NCBI GenBank assembly: GCA_036250195.1
Contig: JAVHZZ010000003.1
Coordinates: 332,512,375-332,576,374 of the forward strand
DNA length: 64,000 nt
Source of the DNA: Mixophyes australis
Lineage: Eukaryota; Chordata; Amphibia; Anura; Limnodynastidae
Reading direction: 5' to 3'
Shown: positions 57,339 through 64,000 of the stretch, piece after piece
Position numbering within the stretch: the first letter of the stretch is position 1
How the letters are laid out: each line of letters begins with the position of its first letter
Translations under genes and position numbers: made by a program
The notes under the pieces: generated by a model
What the model saw: only the letters and a program-made list of their open reading frames with translations
Told to the model about the DNA's origin: nothing
Database searches by the model: none

Positions 57339-59000
57339 GTAAGAGTCACCGTGGCTATAATGAATAAAACACTGCAACGCGGTTATGTTAAACTAGCAGC
57401 CAAGAACACAAAGCATTTCATGACAGGCTGCAGTAGTCTACCTGACTACCATTGCCAAGCAACAGAACTAAACATGAACAACTCAGTATTCGGCTAGGAG
57501 GTGGTTGCAGCAAATCGCATGGCCACAAATAGCCAAACATGGATAGCTTGTGAACACAGGTGAGAATAACATGACATGTTTACCACTAAGATATTGCAGG
57601 CTAAACAATTAATGATCGACACATGAAAAAAATATCAAACAATGCAGAAATGTAGGTGTAGCCATATAATGATACTGAAGATAGTAAATAACAATAAACA
57701 GGCATGGCTGTAGGGACCAAGAGCTGTTGCAATCAACCCGCATGTTGGGGGGTAGGAACAGAAAGACCAGGTTAAGTAACCATTATGAGGAAGTTTCAGA
57801 CTCCAGGTAAAAGTCCCAGTTGTGAAGGTGATAGATGAGGAAACAACTGTCAAAATCACTGTTTAAATGGGGAGACGAGACTAACCAGACTACTGAAACA
57901 ATCAGCTCCACTGAGAGACAAAGGACAGTCCAGTGCCATAAAACACCCCTACCAACATAGTACTCAGACCCTCACAGAAAGTATGAAAGAGACAAACATT
58001 CATTAGGTTCTCTGGGGGCTACAAGTTAAGCCAGGAAGCTTCTAGCTTCACCAGGTCAAACATGGTCAATGATGATCATAGACTAGGAAGGGCTATTTGC
58101 ATTCAAAGAATGCCCGACCACATATTAGCTTGATGTATCAAAGTCCCACATGGACAACAGAGGATATAAATTACAAGATCAGAGTTGCAAGATAGTTGAC
58201 AATTTATATTGGTCTTCTGGACTGTATGTGGATGCATGAAAAAGGGTCCAGTTGGTATGAAATTATAGGTGGTGCAATTGGGGCAGTGAAAACATTCAGG
58301 TTTGTGTCAGGGTGATGAGAGAAATCTGTTACATTTCCTGCATATGTGTACATGTATATTCAGCTACACTCTTCATAGACTTTCATAGAATGATATAGCT
58401 CTAATATCTGTCTGCAGAATCTCCACAGCTTGTGCATATGGGGAGTGGAGAGTATCCAGACTACCTTTTTGAATTTCACCCTTTTGCACCTCTGATCAGG
58501 AGTATTTTACCACCTTTCACAACTTTTCTGATGATTCATAGTTTTCCTGTAGTGCGGTGCATTCTGCAAGATGCTATTTCTCCAGCGCTGATCAGCATGG
58601 AGTTAGATGAGACAACATTATGCTACTCCTAAGAATTAAATATTTATAATCTCTAGGTATGCAGGAATTTTCATTCCATGTTACTCCTGTGACTTGTGGC
58701 AAAAAACGGCAGCTTTTATGTTATAATGGATGGACCGTATTGTTAGGATTCGGAGCAAAGTAGAGAGTAGAGGTGAGGCCTGTGATACAATAAAGTGCTA
58801 TTAAGGCATTTGTACAGGACTACATGTTCTAGTGTTTTTTTTCAGATGTCATACTGCAAGAGAGAGGCCTGATTTTGCAGTGTAGTTGTGACAGGGAATA
58901 AAATAACAAAGCCAATTTGAATCATGGATATGAAAGTGCTTTCTATACAGCTAATTCCACCCAGATGCAATATATCAAGCAAACCCACAGATCTATATGT
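57339..59000. other. No recognisable feature
   Basis: No gene, repeat array or transposon terminus was recognised between the Tc1 copy and the microsatellite at 59001. Confidence 0.5.
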
Positions 59001-59001
59001 C

Positions 59002-59082
<81 letters not shown>
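59001..59082. repeat. (AT)n/(AC) microsatellite
   Basis: An alternating AT tract with a short ACACACA interruption near 59038-59044. Tyr-Ile-rich open frames across it are artefacts. Confidence 0.95.
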
Positions 59083-59084
<2 letters not shown>

Positions 59085-59116
59085 CACATATATATCTATA
59101 TACAGTATATATACAC

Positions 59117-59366
59117 ACCATACTTGCCAACTCTCCCGCATTTTGCGAGAGACTCCCGGGAGAGTATGGCAATCTCCCGCATCTGGCAGAATTCTGCCCA
59201 CTTCCTAGTGAAGGGTGCAGAATTGGGTCCAAAACATTTGGCTCCACCCCCTACTGTCAATTGACGTGTTTGCATCATTACATCACGGGGACGGGGCCAA
59301 AATTTTGGAGCCCCGCCCCCATCACGACCTCCTCCCCCGGCAGGCTCCCGGAAGTCAACTTCAGCA
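59117..59366. mobile_element. Partial MITE of the CATACTTGCCA type
   Basis: The left end CCATACTTGCCAACTCTCCC matches the terminus of the complete element at 61266-61408, followed by a GCGAGAGACTCCCGGGAGAG hairpin. The right terminus is lost in an adjacent TA/CA microsatellite (59367-59440). The interior is GC-rich with GGAGCCCCGCCCCCATCACG. Confidence 0.65.
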
Positions 59367-59371
59367 AGTTG

Positions 59372-59404
<33 letters not shown>

Positions 59405-59440
59405 TATGTATATAAATATATGTATATATATATATATATA

Positions 59441-59842
59441 TCTACTATATAAATGCCTAGTGGCGTGTGTGGGAAAAAAAACAACCAAGCTGCAGCGCCA
59501 CCTGCTGGGCAGAGTTATACACTGACCTATATATTTCTTGAAGGAGAAGTGACAGTTGGGAGTGGTTGGTGGTTGCCGGGGGTGACAGTGGGGAGTTTTT
59601 AACACCTTAAGTAGCTTGATGAAGGATGTGGCGATGAAGATGAAGGATGTGGCGATGGAGAAAAATGATGAGGTTGTGACATGTGGACAAAACCACGTTA
59701 AAAAAGGGCACTTGCGTTTGGAAGTAACGCTCTTCCTCTGAGGAGGCCTGGGCTAGGCCCAAATGCATGACAAGAACCTTTTTAACACCTTAAGTAGCTT
59801 GATTTGACTAGAATGCATGAGTATCATGCACGGGTTAACTTG
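59441..59842 (+). mobile_element. Short non-autonomous Helitron, both ends present
   Basis: It starts TCTACTATATAAATGCCTAG and ends GGGTTAACTTG, and is inserted between A (59440) and T (59843) as Helitrons are. A hairpin, GCATGA-GTA-TCATGC (59815-59829), lies 13 bases before the 3' end, the standard Helitron 3' signal. The terminal tetranucleotide is CTTG, where CTRR is usual. There are no terminal inverted repeats and no target duplication. Internally, TTTTAACACCTTAAGTAGCT occurs twice (about 59596 and 59779). There is no coding capacity; it would need Rep/helicase in trans. Confidence 0.8.
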
Positions 59843-59845
<3 letters not shown>

Positions 59846-59886
<41 letters not shown>

Positions 59887-59888
59887 TA
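59846..59888. repeat. (AT)n/(AC)n microsatellite
   Basis: AT repeats followed by ACACACACACAT just after the Helitron end. Confidence 0.9.
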
Positions 59889-60940
59889 TACGCATATGTA
59901 CATATTGGAAACAGTCATTTGTTATTCAGACACATTTCTTCGTAAACCGTTTAGAGCTTCGGGCACCATTTTTTCTTTCAAATATGTCTGGTATTATTAT
60001 TTTCCCATTAGCAGTGATCATTAATAACAAGGAATACATTTACTGTGGAAACTCGGTTGAACCAGGCTGTGTATTAACTGCATTAAATGATTTGCAGTCC
60101 TGTTTTATCTTTCAAGGTGCCTGAAGTGATATGTTTTACTTAAATAACCAAAAGAGATGAATAATGTCATCTGATGCCGATTAAATATTTAGTCACTTCA
60201 CACTAAAATCAGTGTTATTAGTTTCTAATAAAACACTGTCGGGCGACCTATATAACTCCACGAACTGTTTCCTTGAATTGATGAATTGTCACAATTCATG
60301 CATTAATAATGTATCCTCAATTAATATACTGCATTCTGACAAAACTTATAATGAAGTTGGCAGTGATTAAATTGAAAACATATGTCATACAAACAAATCC
60401 CAGGTAAGACAACTGTCTATTGCAGAATTAATTGTCATTATTTTCTCACATCTGTTCTCAGATATATGAAATTACCCGCTGAGTGGTGGGTGGAACGAAC
60501 GAGTAAATGAATGAGAAGATCAATTTGATGTTAATTCCTGGAGATGGTTTGTCAAAAAAAAAAAAGTTTATGTATATACAGGGGGTCATTAAGAGGTGGA
60601 CACATACGTGCTCAAAACATACTTAAGGAATAGACACATGTAAAAGAATAGAGCATATTTGAATGCATATATCTCATGATGCATCCAGCTTGAAAACGGT
60701 AGCAGGTGTGCATCAAGCGATACAAGTGTGTGTCCTTAGAGCTCACAACAGCCATGTCACATGTAATTAGTCGTAAATGCTACACTTGCATTACTCTGTG
60801 AACAATATAATATTATAATGAAGTGTTATGTACACAAGAGAGGATATTGTTTTGACATGGTTATGAATAAATATGGAATGCATGTTCCATATAAAATATG
60901 ATTAAATGCGAACACAAATCCAAAAACAAATCCAAAGATT
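59889..60940. other. No recognisable feature
   Basis: AT-rich DNA. An A-run at 60554-60565 is the only simple-sequence feature noted. Confidence 0.5.
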
Positions 60941-61204
60941 TGCTTTTTTCCGACGACTCTCCTCCACTCCCTCCTCCCCTCACTGACTGTCGGCGTGACA
61001 TCATCATCACGGCCCGACAGTGTCAGTGAGGGACGGGACTCAGCAGCAGCAGCAGCGAGGAGCACATTTATGGTAAGGAAAAAGAGGGGAGGGGAACATT
61101 TAGACACAGGGGGGGATAGGGGGGGCGCATGGAGACCCAGGGGGCGGGGCAGTGTGTTGGGTGGGGGATTTTGAAATTGTGCCTAGGGCGCCGATGACGG
61201 CCCT
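60941..61204. repeat. GC-rich block, possible right part of a hAT element
   Basis: It ends GCGCCGATGACGGCCCTG, which would be a hAT-type terminus (CAGGGCCGTCATCGGC inverted). Inside are a hairpin (about 60980-61030), a short CAG run and G-rich stretches like those of the element at 48737-50702. A candidate left end, CAGGGGGTCATTAAG, lies at about 60579, but the flanking 8-mers do not match, so the full element is not called. Confidence 0.4.
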
Positions 61205-61265
61205 GTAAACCGCACCAGCCCATAAGCTGCGGCCCATCCATAACAGGTAGTTTTAGGTGTAAAAC

Positions 61266-61408
61266 CATACTTGCCAGCCTTTGGCAAGCTAATTCCGGGA
61301 GACCCCAGGCAGGAGGTGTGGTTGGAGTGCAGGGCACAGTAATTCGCGTCATTTTGGCTCTGCCCCCGCAACAAAATGTCGGACATTCTGGGAGAGTTGG
61401 CAAGTATG
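61266..61408. mobile_element. MITE, 143 bp, perfect 8-bp target duplication
   Basis: TGTAAAAC lies on both sides (61258-61265 and 61409-61416). The ends are CATACTTGCCAGCC and, inverted, CATACTTGCCAACTC. The 8-bp duplication fits the hAT superfamily although the terminus lacks the usual CAG. A partial relative is at 59117. Confidence 0.85.
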
Positions 61409-61656
61409 TGTAAAACACAGGGCCTGATTTATGAAAGGGCTCTTTTATAGCATCCTACAAATGAATCTGATAAATGCTATAAGGGGACATTGAGGATGCA
61501 TTAATTCCCTAAGGCAAATCACTGTACTGTGTGTGTATTAATGAAATGTTACTTTTAGTTTCTGTACAGATTCCGTATTACTTACACCTTCAGGTTCATT
61601 TTAAGCTTTTCTTCTGGTTAAAATCAGGAGTTACATAACTTTTGTGTGGTGGTGGG

Positions 61657-61930
61657 CAGGGCCATCTTAACAACATTATGGGCATCGGGGCAGTGCATCG
61701 GGGCCCCTAGATATAGATATATAGATGTATACAGATACAGATATAGATATAGATATATAGAGATAGAGATAGATAGATGTACTTGCTCAGTGACCCTTGA
61801 AGGTTTTATTTGCAGGTTTTTTTCTTTTGCAGGATTATTTATTCTCATTAAGAGCCCTGCCTATGGGGCCCCCCTGCCCGTGGGGCCCCCGGGCAGCTGC
61901 CCATCGTGCCCAATGGAAAAGATGGCCCTG
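61657..61930. mobile_element. hAT MITE, 274 bp, 8-bp target duplication
   Basis: The left end CAGGGCCATCTTAACA and the right end, inverted, CAGGGCCATCTTTTCC. The flanks are GTGGTGGG (61649-61656) and GAGGTGGG (61931-61938), 7 of 8 matching. An imperfect GATATA/GATA microsatellite (about 61709-61778) is nested inside, and GGGGCCCC-type palindromic words lie on either side of it. Confidence 0.9.
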
Positions 61931-61938
61931 GAGGTGGG

Positions 61939-62736
61939 ATTTATCAGGTACAATCTGAAAATAATATTATGAGTTATATATATATAAATCTATATATATA
62001 ATATTTTATCTGGCTGAAACTTTATGCACCAACACATACGGGGGTCATGCAGAGTTGGGCTTAAGTTTGAAAGTTCGACTTGTAAGTGCAAAAATCGCTT
62101 TCTACAACTGCACATGTGCAATAGAAAGACTTACGTCTCTCTCTACAGTTAGAAAGGCGGAACAGGAGAGGTAGTGGCCAGGCGTAGGCATAGTACAGAA
62201 ATTGTGCGTTAATCATTACAGAGTAACAATAGATTGTGTCTAATCATTTTTTTATAAACTATAAAAAAAATATATCTTTTCATTTATTCATCTAGCTTTA
62301 CAGCTTTTTTGTAAAACTAAAATACAGTGCATTCGAAATCTATGTATCAAATGGATTCACCTTATTTTTTAAACACTGTGAAAACCAGGAGTTCGTGTGA
62401 ATAGGATAATTTGATTTTTAGATTTCACATAATCGCAAATAACAGTACATGAAATAAAATTTGGTTTATTCAGGATGTTGCAGGCTTTGACGCTAATCTG
62501 GTACCACGGACACCCTGTTGCGGTTCAACGTCATTTTTTAAAAGGACTACTTACTGGACAAAGATATTTCTGCAAGTATGGACAATAGCTTACAGTTCTG
62601 CTAATCATCACTTATATGACAATTTATGATTTATGTTACTCGATAATAGATTGTTTTGATTTTTATTTCAAGACCTAAAAGTTACATAACGTGACTATGT
62701 TGCCACAATATTTTTGAAAAAATATCTAGAATGTTA
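61939..62736. other. No recognisable feature
   Basis: AT-rich spacer. TATATATATAAATC near 61977 is a short impure microsatellite. Nothing else was recognised. Confidence 0.5.
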
Positions 62737-62869
62737 AGGGACATATTCAATTAGGTCCGGCAATCACTATTACACGTGATGTACACCACCCGATACAGCA
62801 ACAATAGGGTTGCGATACCGTATTGTCACTTTACACATGCACCCGCTGGACCTAAATAAATATGTTCCA
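62737..62869. mobile_element. Foldback MITE-like element
   Basis: GGGACATATTCAATTAGGTC at the left pairs with GGACCTAAATAAATATGTTC at the right. The inner segments CAATACGGTATCGCAACCC (reverse of 62807-62825) and similar words are partly palindromic. No secure target duplication was seen. Confidence 0.6.
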
Positions 62870-62988
62870 AAATATTTAAATTATTTTAAATTATTCTTTA
62901 AAATAACAACATATGCTTATACAGTGCCTGATGGAACATGATCACAACATATTTTCTTCTTATTTCAAGACTACCCTATAAAGTTTTA

Positions 62989-63157
62989 GGGGCATATTTA
63001 CTAAACTGCAAGTTTGAAAAAGTGGATATATTGTCTATAGCAACCAATCAGATTCTAGTTATTTAGTACATTCCCCATAATGACAACTAGAATCTACTTG
63101 GTTGCTATTGGCAACATCTCCACTTTTTCAAACCTGCAGTTTAATAAATATACCACC
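62989..63157. mobile_element. Palindromic MITE with TA flanks
   Basis: GGGGCATATTTACTAAACTG at the left and CAGTTTAATAAATATACCAC at the right are near-perfect inverted repeats, with TA on both sides (62987-62988 and 63158-63159). The interior pairs as in the sister copies at 12740 and 18960, though the centre has lost about 10 bp. Confidence 0.8.
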
Positions 63158-63289
63158 TAAGAGTTCTTTGAAATAATAATATAAATAAGAATAAATAAAT
63201 AAAAATATGAGAGAGAACATTTCAGTTAAGGATTTTTGTCTAGTAAAATTAGATAATTGGTCAAGGATCTGAATACTTTAGCAACATAC

Positions 63290-64000
63290 AGTATATCCTG
63301 ACTGAAGACAGGCATACTCTCACATATTCAATCTCGACATCTTCTGACCCGAATCTTTAAGGAGCAGGTGGTCCTGCCCTCATACTGAAGGCCACAGGAC
63401 CACTTCAGCACGTATACTACAAAGGTAATGTCACAGTTGATATATTGTGAGATTCCATATTCAGTCCCATTCACAGTTGATTTTACCCCTTTTGCTCCAT
63501 TGTCAATATACTTACAGGTAAGAGAGGTATTTTTATTACACCTAAAACATTCATAAGGTTTGGACGGTATTCACATATTTTATATAGTTCGTTTGATTTG
63601 AGGTCTAAGGACGGTAGGAGCCAAAAGGCACTTTAAGCTACAGGTTTTTTTTTTAAACACAACTTTTGGTTTATCCCCTAAAAAACTTCATAAAACATTT
63701 TCCTGTTGTAAAATCTTGTAGTTATCTCTAACAATTTACTTAACGCCATGTGATTAGCTGTTAAATAAAGAGATAAACAAAGGGAAGTTCCGATCTTCCC
63801 AAGTTTTATCTATATTTTGTTTAGCTTTAGGGACTAGTAGATCACATCTATTAACATTCAATTGTTTAGCTTTCTCAATCAATGCTTGTGGATATCCCCT
63901 TTCTATAAAATTTTGTTACCGGAGTCTGAAAATCCTCTTCATTTGTACAATATCTACGGATTCTGTTCATCTGTCTTTTTGGAGTAGTATTAATCCAAGG
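63290..64000 (-). pseudogene. Penelope-like retroelement, C-terminal RT and GIY-YIG remnant, cut by window edge
   Basis: Read on the minus strand from the right edge, the order is R-x-R-R-Y-C near 63955, then F-Y-R-K-G-Y-P-Q-A-L-I-E-K-A (63880-63920), as in the segment after the reverse-transcriptase core of Penelope-like elements. Closer to 63560-63340 follow C-x2-C, then Y-V-L-K-W-S-C-G-L-Q-Y-E-G-R-T, which fits a decayed GIY-YIG endonuclease motif. The RT-then-GIY-YIG order matches this class, which reverse-transcribes its RNA at a nick it makes. Stops and frame shifts lie between about 63590 and 63800, so it is a pseudogene. The polymerase core, if present, lies beyond 64000. Confidence 0.6.

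Noticed and set aside
58917..59605. Several open frames of 84-169 codons on both strands
   Set aside because: They are mostly translations of AT/AC microsatellites (Tyr-Ile, Thr-His runs) joined to MITE and Helitron sequence. No domain and no codon signal.
60579..61204. Possible complete hAT element between CAGGGGGTCATTAAG and the GACGGCCCTG end
   Set aside because: The termini match only with a gap and the flanking 8-mers differ. Only the GC-rich right block is reported, at low confidence.

Overview
This window looks like vertebrate intergenic or intronic DNA, most likely from an amphibian (frog). It is AT-rich, carries long (AT)n microsatellites, and is packed with transposable elements: tRNA-headed V-SINE-type SINEs, LINE 3' tails ending in TAA/GATGAT runs, many hAT miniature elements, Tc1-like copies, Helitron derivatives, a Penelope-like element with a GIY-YIG domain, and solo LTR candidates. 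The organism is inferred from the repeat repertoire; no host gene identifies it. I found no convincing host exon, tRNA, rRNA or CRISPR array. Almost all short open frames are chance frames, microsatellite translations or fragments of transposons.

The centrepiece is a composite element of about 8.8 kb at 30117-38907. Two nearly identical hAT transposase genes lie head to head (minus strand 31414-34281; plus strand 34937-37936). Between them is an array of exact 100-bp repeats. A second, unrelated array of about 100-bp units follows each gene, and both outer ends carry the same TAGAGATGGTCA-type terminus. The whole forms a giant inverted repeat. Its arms differ at about nine residues and in repeat number. 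Each gene copy has a different defect: the left lacks the first 42 residues and an ATG, and the right has lost one zinc ligand of its BED finger. A non-autonomous relative with an 8-bp target duplication lies at 19333-19886. It has two distinct ends, which suggests that the composite carries two 3' ends and no 5' end.

Layout. 0-9 kb: a solo LTR candidate, a nested LINE tail, a CpG-containing 30-bp minisatellite inside a palindromic MITE, a LINE reverse-transcriptase remnant, a three-copy diverged tandem repeat interrupted by a hAT MITE, and a Tc1 pseudogene carrying two further insertions. 9-20 kb: an 828-bp hAT element with a perfect target duplication, an LTR, palindromic MITEs, a truncated Helitron and an old SINE. 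20-30 kb: an 0.8-kb minisatellite with a 50-bp higher-order unit, an LTR-like block and two hAT elements. 30-39 kb: the composite. 39-46 kb: two SINEs with target duplications, otherwise unremarkable DNA. 46-53 kb: an env-like fragment, and a 2-kb hAT element whose right end and flank were then tandemly duplicated (890 bp) between AT tracts. 53-64 kb: an internally deleted Tc1 element, a complete short Helitron, several hAT MITEs, and the Penelope-like remnant running off the right edge.

There is no pathway or operon here. The logic of the region is insertion, nesting, tandem expansion and inversion of mobile elements. At least nine hAT-type insertions show 8-bp target duplications that can be read directly, so hAT activity has been the main shaping force.
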